Made by a program: the position numbers and the translations under genes. A stretch of 40,794 nucleotides of DNA from Pseudonocardia humida. Its GTDB lineage: Bacteria > Actinomycetota > Actinomycetes > Mycobacteriales > Pseudonocardiaceae. The DNA is taken from contig NZ_JAGSOV010000004.1 in assembly GCF_023898865.1 (NCBI RefSeq), positions 1 through 40,794 of the forward strand, written 5' to 3'. A model generated the notes under the pieces. The model made no database searches, was not told the origin of the DNA, and saw only the letters and a list, made by a program, of their open reading frames with translations. Below, piece by piece: positions 8,795-15,771 of this stretch; within the stretch, counting starts at the first letter, position 1, and every line of letters starts with the position of its first letter.

Positions 8795-9454
8795 TCAGTC
8801 GTCCAGTTCTTCCGGGGCGGTGTGGTGGTGGTGCGGGTCGGGCTCCCGCGATCCGGGGCGGAGGGTCCCGTCCAGGAGGATCCCCACCACCTCGGCGGGC
8901 GCCAGCGGGCGGCCGTCGGTCATCTTGGGGTGGGTCCCGGAGAAGACGAGCAGGTTCAGCACGTGCGCGAAGTGGGCGGCGGGCACGGTGAGCCGGTGCG
9001 CGTCGGCGCCGATGAGGTCGACCACGGCGGCCCGGAACGCGTCGTTGCGACCGGTGTGGCCGCCGCGCGCCTGCCGGCCGTCGCGCTGCGGGGGCGGGCC
9101 GGTCAGGCCGAGCGCGTCGATCAGCGCGATGGCCCCGGACACCCCTTCCTGCAGGATGGCCGCGGCGGCGACCAGGCGCTCGCGCAGCGGCAGCGCCCGG
9201 TCGATGCCGGCCAGCCTGCGCAGGCTCGGGGCGGGGTCGAACGCGGCCGCGGTGACCGCGCACATCAGGGCCTCCTTGTCGGGGAAGACGCGGAAGATCG
9301 TGCCCTCGGCGATCCCGGCCGCCTCGGCGATCTGGCGGGTGCTGACCGCGGCGCCGTGGCTCAGCACCAGCGGCAGGGTGGCCGCCACGATCGCCGCCCG
9401 CCGCTCGGCGGGCGGCATCCGCGATGCCCGCCCGGTCCTGGTCCCGCTGTCCAC
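8795..9454 (-). CDS. TetR-family regulator of the ABC exporter operon
   Basis: This 219-aa TetR/AcrR-type repressor has a helix-turn-helix at about residues 35-60 (STRQIAEAAGIAEGTIFRVFPDKEAL). The C-terminal ligand domain ends in an acidic/His-rich tail (DPHHHHTAPEELDD). The GTG start at 9454 has no Shine-Dalgarno. A -10-like TAACTT (complement of 9462-9467) places transcription initiation at about the start codon, so the mRNA may be leaderless. The perfect 20-bp palindrome at 9466-9485 lies on that promoter, which indicates autorepression and drug-inducible expression of regulator plus exporter. The downstream ABC gene starts 2 nt after its stop. Confidence 0.9.
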   Translation of the reverse strand: MDSGTRTGRASRMPPAERRAAIVAATLPLVLSHGAAVSTRQIAEAAGIAEGTIFRVFPDKEALMCAVTAAAFDPAPSLRRLAGIDRALPLRERLVAAAAILQEGVSGAIALIDALGLTGPPPQRDGRQARGGHTGRNDAFRAAVVDLIGADAHRLTVPAAHFAHVLNLLVFSGTHPKMTDGRPLAPAEVVGILLDGTLRPGSREPDPHHHHTAPEELDD

Positions 9455-9465
9455 GCCCGCGAAGT

Positions 9466-9485
9466 TAATGAGTATGTACTCATTA
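9466..9485. promoter_or_regulatory. TetR operator palindrome
   Basis: TAATGAGTA-TG-TACTCATTA is a perfect 9-2-9 inverted repeat, AT-rich in otherwise very GC-rich DNA. It lies 12 nt upstream of the tetR GTG and overlaps its likely -10 region. Position and symmetry fit a TetR dimer site. It also covers the stop codon of the neighbouring gene remnant. Confidence 0.8.
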
Positions 9486-9702
9486 GCGCAAACCGGTTTC
9501 GCCCGAAGCAGACAGCGGGGCCGCGATCGCCCCGGTGAATCCCTCGTTCGGCCCTACGGCGGCCCGGCGGCGCACCAGCTCGGCGATCCGGGCCAGCGCC
9601 GCGCCCGCGCCCGGCCCGCAGCAGCGCCCCGGCGAGCGCCGAGCCCATCGCGCCGGTGCCCAGCACCGCGACCGGGCGGGTGCCGGCGTCCTGATCGCGC
9701 AT
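9483..9702 (-). pseudogene. Imine-reductase/3-hydroxyacid-dehydrogenase-like remnant
   Basis: An ATG at 9702, with a strong GGAAGGGGGA ribosome site, opens a frame reading TRPVAVLGTGAMGSALAGALL. This is the Rossmann GxGxMG start of the NAD(P)-binding imine reductase / beta-hydroxyacid dehydrogenase family. Family-like sequence then stops. A different frame (about 9490-9600) reads ALARIAELVRRRAAVGPNEGF to a TAA at 9485, resembling such enzymes' C-terminal tail. The remnant is ~70 codons where the family has ~290. I infer an internal deletion plus frameshift. The C-terminal match is weak; the N-terminal match is good. Confidence 0.5.
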
Positions 9703-9802
9703 CCCCGATCCCCCTTCCGCCCCGGCCGTCGGGGTCCGCAGGGACGCTAGGACCTCGACGCGGATTCAGGTCAACGCCGCAGCGGCGGGACGGGCACGCA
9801 GG

Positions 9803-10708
9803 TCAGCGGCAGTGGTCCTCGTGGTGGCTGTGCGCGTGGTGCTCGACCTGCAGGGTCGAGTGGGCGAGCCCGAACCGCTCGCGCAGCACGTCGGCCGCCC
9901 GGTCGAGCACGGACCCGTCGCCGCACCCGGGGCGCGCGACGACCGGATCGACGACCAGGTGCGCCGACACCGACGGGGAGCGGTCGTTGATCGCCCAGAC
10001 GTGCAGGTCGTGGATGTCGGCGACGCCCGGCACCGCGCACAGCGCCGTGCGGACCTCGGCGACGTCGATGCCGCGCGGGGCCCCCTCCAGCAGCACGTGC
10101 CCGACCTCGCGCAGCAGGCCGACGGCCCGCGGCAGGATCAGCGCGACGATCGCCAGCGAGGCCACCGTGTCGGCGTAGGGCCAGCCGGTGGCCAGCAGCA
10201 CGACGGCGGCCACGACGACCCCGACCGACCCGAGCGCGTCGCCCAGGACGTGCAGCATCGCGCCGCGCATGTTCATGTTCGCCCGGTCGCCGCCGGCCAG
10301 CACGACGAGCGAGACGGCGTTGCCGATCAGACCCAGCACGCCGACCACGAGCAGCGGCATGCCGGGCACCTCGGCCGGTTCGACCAGGCGCCGCACGCCC
10401 TCGACGGCCACCCACGCCACGACGACGACCAGCGCCAGGGCGTTGACGCCGGCGACGAGCACCTCGACCCGACCGAACCCGTAGGTGCGCCGCGGCGTGC
10501 CGGGGCGGGCGGCCAGCACCGAGGCCACCAGCGCCGCGGCCAGGGCCGCGGCGTCGGTGAGCAGGTGCCCGAGGTCGGCCAGCAGGGCCAGTGACCCGGC
10601 CAGCGCCGCGCCCCCGGCCCCCACCACCGCCGTGACCAGGGTGACGCCCAGCGCGATCGACAGCCGCCGACGGTCGTTCTCGGCCGAGTGGCCGTGGCCG
10701 TGTCCCAT
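9803..10708 (-). CDS. Cation diffusion facilitator (Zn/Co efflux)
   Basis: This 301-aa CDF transporter should export divalent metal (probably Zn2+) by proton antiport. It has six hydrophobic helices. The metal site is formed by HxxxD pairs: H48/D52 (DLGHLLTDAAAL) in TM2 and H153/D157 (MLHVLGDALGSV) in TM5, the ZnT/CzcD pattern. The N-terminus is His-rich (MGHGHGHS) and so is the C-terminus (HHAHSHHEDHC). A cytosolic ferredoxin-like domain (DIHDLHVWAIND) follows TM6. The ATG at 10708 is preceded by GGGAG. A 22-bp palindrome lies about 25 nt upstream and probably mediates metal-responsive repression, but no ArsR gene is adjacent. Confidence 0.93.
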   Translation of the reverse strand: MGHGHGHSAENDRRRLSIALGVTLVTAVVGAGGAALAGSLALLADLGHLLTDAAALAAALVASVLAARPGTPRRTYGFGRVEVLVAGVNALALVVVVAWVAVEGVRRLVEPAEVPGMPLLVVGVLGLIGNAVSLVVLAGGDRANMNMRGAMLHVLGDALGSVGVVVAAVVLLATGWPYADTVASLAIVALILPRAVGLLREVGHVLLEGAPRGIDVAEVRTALCAVPGVADIHDLHVWAINDRSPSVSAHLVVDPVVARPGCGDGSVLDRAADVLRERFGLAHSTLQVEHHAHSHHEDHCR

Positions 10709-10732
10709 CGCGCGCTCCCGTCGTCCCCGGCA

Positions 10733-10754
10733 AGCATGCACGTTCGTGCATGCT
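10733..10754. promoter_or_regulatory. 22-bp palindrome upstream of the CDF gene
   Basis: AGCATGCACG-TT-CGTGCATGCT is a perfect 10-2-10 inverted repeat located 25-46 nt upstream of the CDF start codon. The spacing and length resemble the 12-2-12 operators of ArsR/SmtB metal sensors. The regulator would have to act from elsewhere in the genome. Confidence 0.7.
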
Positions 10755-10826
10755 CCAGGGAAGGGTTACCTCACAAGGGACTGCGCCACACTTCCGCCCG
10801 GGGTCCCGGCCCGGCCGGGAGCGCGG

Positions 10827-11003
10827 TCAGGACTCGTGGGCCATGTCGTAGCCGAAGTCGCCGTCGGCGCCGGGGTCCATGGCGGTGCCGCGGATACCGG
10901 TGACCGGCGTCCGGCGGAGGCGGTCGGTGATCGACGGCACCATGGTCCGGACCTCGTCGGCCAGGTCGTATCCGTAGTCGCCGGAGAAATCCTGCTCGAC
11001 CAT
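10827..11003 (-). CDS. 58-aa protein with duplicated GD(Y/F)GYD motif
   Basis: This is a small acidic protein whose ATG at 11003 has a near-ideal ribosome site (GAGGAGG, 6 nt spacing), which argues strongly for translation. It contains the motif twice: SGDYGYDLADEV near the N-terminus (residues ~6-17) and DGDFGYDMAHES at the very C-terminus, joined by a basic linker (DRLRRTPVTGIRG). It has no signal peptide or membrane segment. It lies upstream of the metal exporter on the same strand, separated by the palindrome. I cannot name a family. Because Asp/His-rich repeats could bind metal, a metal link is possible, but that is inference. Confidence 0.7.
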   Translation of the reverse strand: MVEQDFSGDYGYDLADEVRTMVPSITDRLRRTPVTGIRGTAMDPGADGDFGYDMAHES

Positions 11004-11463
11004 CGTGGGCCTCCTCGTGCTCGGGCGACTGCATCGACTGCTCACCGTGACGACTCCCGCCGTCCGGCTCACCTGGATGTTCGCCCTGCCGTGACCCGGA
11101 GGACAAGGACGTTCACCCTGCGGTTGGCACCCGCCTCGGGGTCACTCCACCGGGTCTGGTACAGGAACCGATTCAGAAGCCCAAGATCCGCGTTTCCCGA
11201 CGTCACCAGGCGGTTTGCGGCCCCCGCCCGTCCTGGCCCCGTCGTCACCGATCGTCACCGACGATCATGGAGCGGCGGGGCGGTCCGGGCAGCCCGCGCC
11301 GGGCGCGGTGATCGCGTCCGCGGGCCGTCGACCGCGCACTCCCCGCAGTATCGCCACCGTCCGTAGTCACCGGCCGGTCGACTTCCCGATGGCTGTGGCC
11401 CTTGTCACACCACCGATCCGACGGGGCCGGTCGCCACCGCCGCGGCGGTGGCACGCTGCGGGT
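11004..11463. other. Intergenic region, 460 nt
   Basis: This is the divergent upstream region of the 58-aa gene and the hypothetical gene at 11464. It holds two near-identical 11-mers, GTTCGCCCTGC (11079-11089) and GTTCACCCTGC (11112-11122), 33 bp apart (about three helical turns), upstream of the small gene; these are possible regulator half-sites. I see no convincing coding frame or RNA gene. Confidence 0.4.
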
Positions 11464-11955
11464 GTGCCGCCGGTCCCCCCGCCCTCCACGCAGGCGGTCA
11501 TCGAGCTCGTGCGGTCGACGGCCGCCCGCCACGGCCGCCGCGTCGAGGTCGACGAGGACATCGGCGACGACGTCACGCGGGCCGGCATGGACGGCCCCAC
11601 CCCCGCCGCCGACGCGGCATTCTTCAGCCACGAGGCGTTCCTGGAGGTCTCCGGGGTGCCCCCCATCGCCGTCGAGGTCGGCGACCGCGACGACGTGGTG
11701 GTCACCGTCGACGGCGTCGCGCTCGACGTCCCCCGCGACCGCGTGCGCGACGTGCTGGAGGCGGTGTGGGGCGGGCGGGCCTGGGTCCGCGACCCGGCGG
11801 CGCCGGTGCTCTGCGTGTCCGTCCCCGGCGACGAGACCTACACCGAGGCGGTGCTGGTCTGGACCCCCTGGCTGATGCGCGTCGCGCGCACCCGGCCCTC
11901 GCGCCTGGGTGCGCTGCTGCGCCGGCTCACCGGCCGGGACGGCGGCGCCCGCTGA
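11464..11955 (+). CDS. Hypothetical acidic protein
   Basis: This is an approximately 163-aa protein of unknown family. Recognisable features are an acidic, Val/Asp-rich central part (VEVGDRDDVVVTVDGVALDVPRDRV) that looks like beta-strand pairs, and a basic C-terminus (RPSRLGALLRRLTGRD). No signal peptide, membrane segment or catalytic motif is visible. Codon use matches neighbouring genes. The start is uncertain: GTG at 11464 is the first within family-like composition, with only a weak GGCGGTGG upstream; an in-frame ATG at 11389 would add 25 low-complexity residues. It converges on the TetR gene 12 nt downstream. Confidence 0.6.
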   Translation: MPPVPPPSTQAVIELVRSTAARHGRRVEVDEDIGDDVTRAGMDGPTPAADAAFFSHEAFLEVSGVPPIAVEVGDRDDVVVTVDGVALDVPRDRVRDVLEAVWGGRAWVRDPAAPVLCVSVPGDETYTEAVLVWTPWLMRVARTRPSRLGALLRRLTGRDGGAR

Positions 11956-11966
11956 CGCCAGGGCCG

Positions 11967-12605
11967 TCAGGCCCGCTCCGGCCCGCTGCCCCGCAGCCGG
12001 GCCCGCACGACCCGGCGGGCCACCGGCCCGAGCTCGTCGACCGCGACGAGGACGTCACCGAGCTGCTCCAGGGCCGCGAACGCGCGCTCGGCGCCCTCCG
12101 GGTCGGCGCCCTCGTGCAGCTGCAGCCCGACGAACGAGGCCACGACCGCCGTCGCCAGCCCCGCCACGTCGACCAGCCCGGCCAGCGGGCCCTCGCGCAG
12201 GACGCGGGCCAGCACCCGCTCCAGCTCGGCGGTCCAGAGCCCGAGGCCCGCGGCCACCGCGGGCGCGAGGCGGGGCTGGGACTGGGCCCCGGCCAGCAGC
12301 TGGGCCAGCGCGGTGACGTGCCCGCCCGCGCGCTCGGCCGTGCGCAGCTCGCGGGCCAGCGCGAGCAGGCCGCCGACGTCGCGCACCGCGTCGAGCCGGT
12401 CGCGGTAGACCGCGACGCGCTGCTCGGCGCCCCGCCGGCAGGCCGCGGCCAGCAGCTCGTCGAGGGTGCCGAAGTGGTAGAAGACCAGCGCCTGGTTGAC
12501 CCCGGCCGCGGCGGCGACCGCGCGGGCCGACGTGCCCGCGATGCCGCGCTCGACCAGCGTCGCCAGCGCGCCGTCGAGCAGCTTCTCCCGCGTTCCCCCG
12601 CTCAT
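11967..12605 (-). CDS. TetR-family regulator
   Basis: This 212-aa TetR-type protein has an HTH at about residues 24-48 (TSARAVAAAAGVNQALVFYHFGTLDEL) and a mostly helical, Leu/Ala-rich ligand domain. It is the third gene of a minus-strand operon behind an SRPBCC protein and a DUF4166 protein (gap of 10 nt after DUF4166). A perfect palindrome at 14000-14015 sits in the operon's promoter and is its probable binding site, giving autoregulation. No clear Shine-Dalgarno precedes its ATG, in keeping with coupled translation. The ligand is unknown. Confidence 0.9.
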   Translation of the reverse strand: MSGGTREKLLDGALATLVERGIAGTSARAVAAAAGVNQALVFYHFGTLDELLAAACRRGAEQRVAVYRDRLDAVRDVGGLLALARELRTAERAGGHVTALAQLLAGAQSQPRLAPAVAAGLGLWTAELERVLARVLREGPLAGLVDVAGLATAVVASFVGLQLHEGADPEGAERAFAALEQLGDVLVAVDELGPVARRVVRARLRGSGPERA

Positions 12606-12615
12606 CGCCCGGCGA

Positions 12616-13296
12616 TCATCCCCCGGCGTCCTCCCGGACCGGGCGCAGCCCCGCACGCACGCCGAGCTCGGCGGCGTCGACGTACTCCGCGGTGAAGCTG
12701 CCGCGGTAGCCGAACAGCGGCCCGAACCGGCGGTTGGTGACCGAGACCCGGATCCGGAAGACGCCGGCGTCGTCGTCGAACGACTCGCGCACCAGCGCGT
12801 CGCCGCCCAGCCACCCCGGTACCCGCGCGCTGACCGGGCCCTCCCGGAACCGGTGCCCGACCGAGCGGATGACCAGCGCGCCCCCGGCGTCGGCGGACAG
12901 CAGCAGGTCGGTGGCCAGGTGCTGGTGGGTGCCGAGGTAGTCGACGATGCCGCCGCGCTCGGGGCTGTAGACCATGGTGGCGTCGAAGCGCTCCGGGCCG
13001 GCGGGGAAGGCGAACGTCCGCACGAAGGTGACCGTCTCGCGCCCGGAGCGGTCGGCGTAGGGCACGTTCTCGATCACGAACGGCAGGTCGCGGCCCTGGC
13101 GCGGCAGCAGGATGTTGCGGGTGGCGCCCAGGGCCAGGAACGGGCGCACCCACCCGCCGCCGTGCCAGACCCGGTCCATGACGCCGCGCCCGATGCAGGC
13201 CAGCCCGGTGTCCAGGCCCACCGAGAACCGCTCGCGCAGCCGCGGGTGCAGCCGGTCGAACTCCGCGCCCATGGCCCGGCGGAAGATCGAGGTCAT
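12616..13296 (-). CDS. DUF4166 domain protein
   Basis: This 226-aa protein of unknown function resembles DUF4166 proteins. It contains LHPRLRERFSVG near the N-terminus and NRRFGPLFGYRGSFTAEYVD near the C-terminus, where the family has its conserved Gly/Phe-rich strand. It has no signal peptide or membrane segment. Its ATG overlaps the SRPBCC stop (ATGA). In other actinobacteria DUF4166 proteins are often linked to saccharopine-dehydrogenase-like or lipid-related genes; here the partner is an SRPBCC lipid/ligand-binding-type fold. Joint action on a hydrophobic molecule is inference. Confidence 0.75.
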   Translation of the reverse strand: MTSIFRRAMGAEFDRLHPRLRERFSVGLDTGLACIGRGVMDRVWHGGGWVRPFLALGATRNILLPRQGRDLPFVIENVPYADRSGRETVTFVRTFAFPAGPERFDATMVYSPERGGIVDYLGTHQHLATDLLLSADAGGALVIRSVGHRFREGPVSARVPGWLGGDALVRESFDDDAGVFRIRVSVTNRRFGPLFGYRGSFTAEYVDAAELGVRAGLRPVREDAGG

Positions 13297-13985
13297 CGGA
13301 CCGCCGCCAGCCGCCCGAGGATCTCGGGCGCGGCCACCGGGCCCGGTGGGCGGCGCAGGCACCGGCGGGCGGAGGGCCGCGTCGGCGCCGCGGGGACCGC
13401 GGCGACGGCCAGCCCGACGGCCAGCGCGAGCGCCGGGCCCGCCCGCAGCGCGGCCGCCGCGGCGCCCACCCGCCACCCGACGTCCAGCAGGGCGTTGCGC
13501 AGGCAGCGGCGCGGGGTGATCCCGCGCTCGCACCACAGCCGCAGCCGGTCGAACGACCACGCCGTGCCCCACCCCATCAGCGGTCGGAAGGCGACCCGGT
13601 CGACCAGCCGGCCGACCCGGCCCCAGCGCGGGGTGTAGTCGTAGCCGGTCAGGAAGCGCACGCCGCCGGCATCGGGCACGTAGCGCCAGTAACCGCTGCC
13701 CTCGGCGATGAGCGAGAGCGGGTGGGCGGAGGCGAACCGCAACGCGGACGTGCGGGTGCCGTCGGGCCGGTGGCGCTCGCCGGCGTTGACGCCGGTGCCG
13801 GAGACGGTCAGCCCCGGCAGGACGCGCACCGCGTAGCGGAACCGGCGCGGCTCCCCCGGCCCGGACGCCAGCGGCTCGATGTGGGTGAAGCGCAGGTCCC
13901 AGCGCTGGTGCGCGGCCGGGTCCTGGGTGCGCCGCCAGATCAGCTCGACGTCGGCGCGGATGCGCGTCTCGATGTACAGGCCCAT
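13293..13985 (-). CDS. SRPBCC-fold (polyketide-cyclase/START-like) protein
   Basis: This 230-aa protein begins MGLYIETRIRADVELIWRRT, the typical first strand and helix of SRPBCC proteins. TQDPAAHQRWDLRFTHIEPL and a beta-rich stretch to GYDYTPRWGRVGRLVDR follow. The fold seems complete by residue ~150. The C-terminal extension has Ala-rich hydrophobic segments (about 178-205) that may be one or two membrane helices. The ATG at 13985 is chosen over the in-frame TTG at 14015 because the TTG lies inside the palindromic operator and GGGGGG precedes the ATG. It is the first gene of the SRPBCC-DUF4166-TetR operon. Function unknown. Confidence 0.8.
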   Translation of the reverse strand: MGLYIETRIRADVELIWRRTQDPAAHQRWDLRFTHIEPLASGPGEPRRFRYAVRVLPGLTVSGTGVNAGERHRPDGTRTSALRFASAHPLSLIAEGSGYWRYVPDAGGVRFLTGYDYTPRWGRVGRLVDRVAFRPLMGWGTAWSFDRLRLWCERGITPRRCLRNALLDVGWRVGAAAAALRAGPALALAVGLAVAAVPAAPTRPSARRCLRRPPGPVAAPEILGRLAAVR

Positions 13986-13999
13986 GCCCGCCCCCCGTT

Positions 14000-14015
14000 T
14001 TGAGCGATCGCTCAA
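14000..14015. promoter_or_regulatory. 16-bp perfect palindrome, operator of the SRPBCC operon
   Basis: TTGAGCGATCGCTCAA is a perfect 16-bp palindrome 15 nt upstream of the SRPBCC ATG. A -10-like TACCCT (complement of 14021-14026) would place transcription initiation inside it. This is the expected geometry for repression by the operon's own TetR protein (11967-12605). Confidence 0.75.
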
Positions 14016-14056
14016 GACGCAGGGTACGGCGGGATCCGGCCTCGGGACAGGGCCGC

Positions 14057-14842
14057 TCAGCGGCGGGGCGGTCCCCCGCCGTCGACCCTGATCCGCTGCG
14101 CGGTGAGGTAGGAGGCGTCGGACGAGGCCAGGAAGGCCACCACCCCGGCCACGTCCTCCGGCCGGGCGACCCGGCCGAACGGGTACACCTCGTCGAGCCG
14201 CCCGATGGTGGTGCCGGACGTCGCGGCGACGAGCCGCTCGCCCATGTCCGTGGCCACCAGCCCGGGGGCCACGATGTTCACCCGGACCCCGTGCTCGCGC
14301 TCCTCGATGGCCAGCGTGCGCGCCGCGGCCTCCAACGCGGCCTTGGCCATCGAGTAGGGCGCGCCGCCCGCGCTCAGGCCGTCGAGGATCGTGCTGGAGA
14401 TGACCACGACGTCGGCCCGGGGCGCCGCGCGCAGCTGCGGCAGCAGTGCGCGGAGCACGGTCAGCGGGCCGAGCACGTGCACCCGCAGCAGCCGCAGGTA
14501 CTCCGCGTCCTCGGTGTCGGCGATGCGCTGCCCGCGACTGGCCGTGCCGGCGTTGCTGACCAGCAGGTCGACCGGGCCGAGGTCGGCCCTGACCGCGTCG
14601 AGCATCGCGAGCACGGCGTCCGGGTCGTCGACCGGCGCCCGGTAGGCCCGCGCGGTGCCGCCAGCCGCACCGATCTCCCCGACGGTGCGCTCCGCGGCGT
14701 CGGCGTCGCGGCGGTAGTTGACCGCGACGACCGCCCCGTCGGCGGCCAGGCGCCGGGCGATCGCCGCGCCGACCCCGCGCGACCCCCCGGTGACCAGCGC
14801 GGTGCGACCGGCCAGCGGCGGTCGCGGATCGGTGTGGGTCAT
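14057..14842 (-). CDS. SDR-family oxidoreductase (FabG-like)
   Basis: This 261-aa classical short-chain dehydrogenase has the cofactor motif TGGSRGVG at residues 18-25, NAG at about 110, the catalytic Ser in VVISSTILDG, YSMAKAALE carrying the Tyr/Lys pair, and IRVDGGGPP at the end. Tyr-x-x-x-Lys is intact. NYRR after strand 2 suggests NADP preference. GGAGGAG lies just upstream of the ATG. It stands alone between the SRPBCC operon and the pterin-dehydratase/VOC gene, both on the same strand. The substrate cannot be inferred; 3-oxoacyl or alcohol/ketone substrates are both possible. Confidence 0.9.
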   Translation of the reverse strand: MTHTDPRPPLAGRTALVTGGSRGVGAAIARRLAADGAVVAVNYRRDADAAERTVGEIGAAGGTARAYRAPVDDPDAVLAMLDAVRADLGPVDLLVSNAGTASRGQRIADTEDAEYLRLLRVHVLGPLTVLRALLPQLRAAPRADVVVISSTILDGLSAGGAPYSMAKAALEAAARTLAIEEREHGVRVNIVAPGLVATDMGERLVAATSGTTIGRLDEVYPFGRVARPEDVAGVVAFLASSDASYLTAQRIRVDGGGPPRR

Positions 14843-14918
14843 GGGGCTCCTCCGCCTCGGTTCCCGCTGCCTCCGGGAAAAGGACACTCTAACCCCGAAC
14901 GGCGCCGGGATCCGCAGC

Positions 14919-15584
14919 TCAGTCGCGGTCCTGCCACGTGCTGACGCACGCCTCGTTGCCCTCCGCGTCGGCCAGCACCCACCACGCCCTCGCCCGCGCG
15001 TCCGACACCAGGGTGCCGCCCGCGGCCAGCGCGGCGGCGACCCTGCCCTCGGCGACGTCGTGGGCCACGACGACGTCGACGTGGATGCGGTTGCGCTGCG
15101 GGCGCGGGGCGTCCATCTGCTGGAACCACACCGCGGGCCCGCGCCCGAGCGGGTCGACCAGGTAGCCGTCGACGTCGCGGTAGCCCAGCACGGCGGCCCA
15201 GAACGGCCGCACGGCGGCGACGTCCATGGCGTCGATGGCCAGCTCGGTCGCGGCGGCCCGCTCCGGGCGCGCGACCGCTCCGGCCGCGGCGGCGAGGGCG
15301 GAGACCGTGCGGGCCAGGTCGACGTCCGCGGTGGTGACGGAGCCGGTGGCGTGCGTCGTCAGCACCACGCGGACGGTGCCCGGGTAGCGGAGGTCGACGT
15401 CGGGGTGGTGGTCGGCGGCCTCGGCCGCCCCGGCCACGGCGGCGACGAGCGCGGCCGCGGCGGCGTAGTCGGCCGCGGTGAACGTGGCCTGGATCGAGTC
15501 GAGCAGGTAGCGCCAGTCGTCGAGCCCGTCGAGCGCGGCGAGCCGGGGCGCGGGGACGGGCTCGGGGCCCGGTCGGTGAACCAT
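14919..15584 (-). CDS. Pterin-4a-carbinolamine dehydratase / VOC fusion
   Basis: This 221-aa protein joins two small folds. Residues ~20-100 are pterin-4a-carbinolamine-dehydratase-like: DWRYLLDSIQATF, then the hallmark EAADHHPDVDLRY and THATGSVTTADVDLAR. Residues ~112-221 form a glyoxalase/VOC-type domain: VRPFWAAVLGY, DPLGRGPAVWFQQ, RNRIHVDVVV, ending DAEGNEACVSTW. In dehydratases the His-His pair is catalytic, and it is present. The fusion recurs in actinobacteria but its job is unproven. No aromatic amino acid hydroxylase is nearby. ATG 15584 is chosen; an in-frame TTG at 15596 would add four residues. Confidence 0.82.
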   Translation of the reverse strand: MVHRPGPEPVPAPRLAALDGLDDWRYLLDSIQATFTAADYAAAAALVAAVAGAAEAADHHPDVDLRYPGTVRVVLTTHATGSVTTADVDLARTVSALAAAAGAVARPERAAATELAIDAMDVAAVRPFWAAVLGYRDVDGYLVDPLGRGPAVWFQQMDAPRPQRNRIHVDVVVAHDVAEGRVAAALAAGGTLVSDARARAWWVLADAEGNEACVSTWQDRD

Positions 15585-15663
15585 GGCCTCATCCAAACAG
15601 CTCGCACCGACGACTCAGCGTCGCATCGCGATAGGCCGAGCGTGGTACAGAGGGCGCGGCCGT

Positions 15664-15681
15664 TCACACCTTCGGGTGTGA
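15664..15681. other. UUCG-loop hairpin in divergent intergenic region
   Basis: TCACACC-TTCG-GGTGTGA is a perfect 7-bp stem with a TTCG tetraloop. It lies between the divergently oriented PCD/VOC gene and the sugar-binding-protein gene, 90 nt before the latter. It lacks a U tract. It could be a regulatory stem or an operator-like inverted repeat. Confidence 0.45.
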
Positions 15682-15771
15682 CGCCAACCCGCCAGTAGCG
15701 GAGTGTGCGGGGGCAATTAACCTGGCACGGCGCCGCGCCCACGCGAAACCGCGCGGACGTCTGGAGGAATC

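Noticed and set aside
13986..14015. TTG at 14015 as start of the SRPBCC gene
   Set aside because: It lies inside the palindromic operator; the ATG at 13985 has a good ribosome site and matches the family N-terminus.
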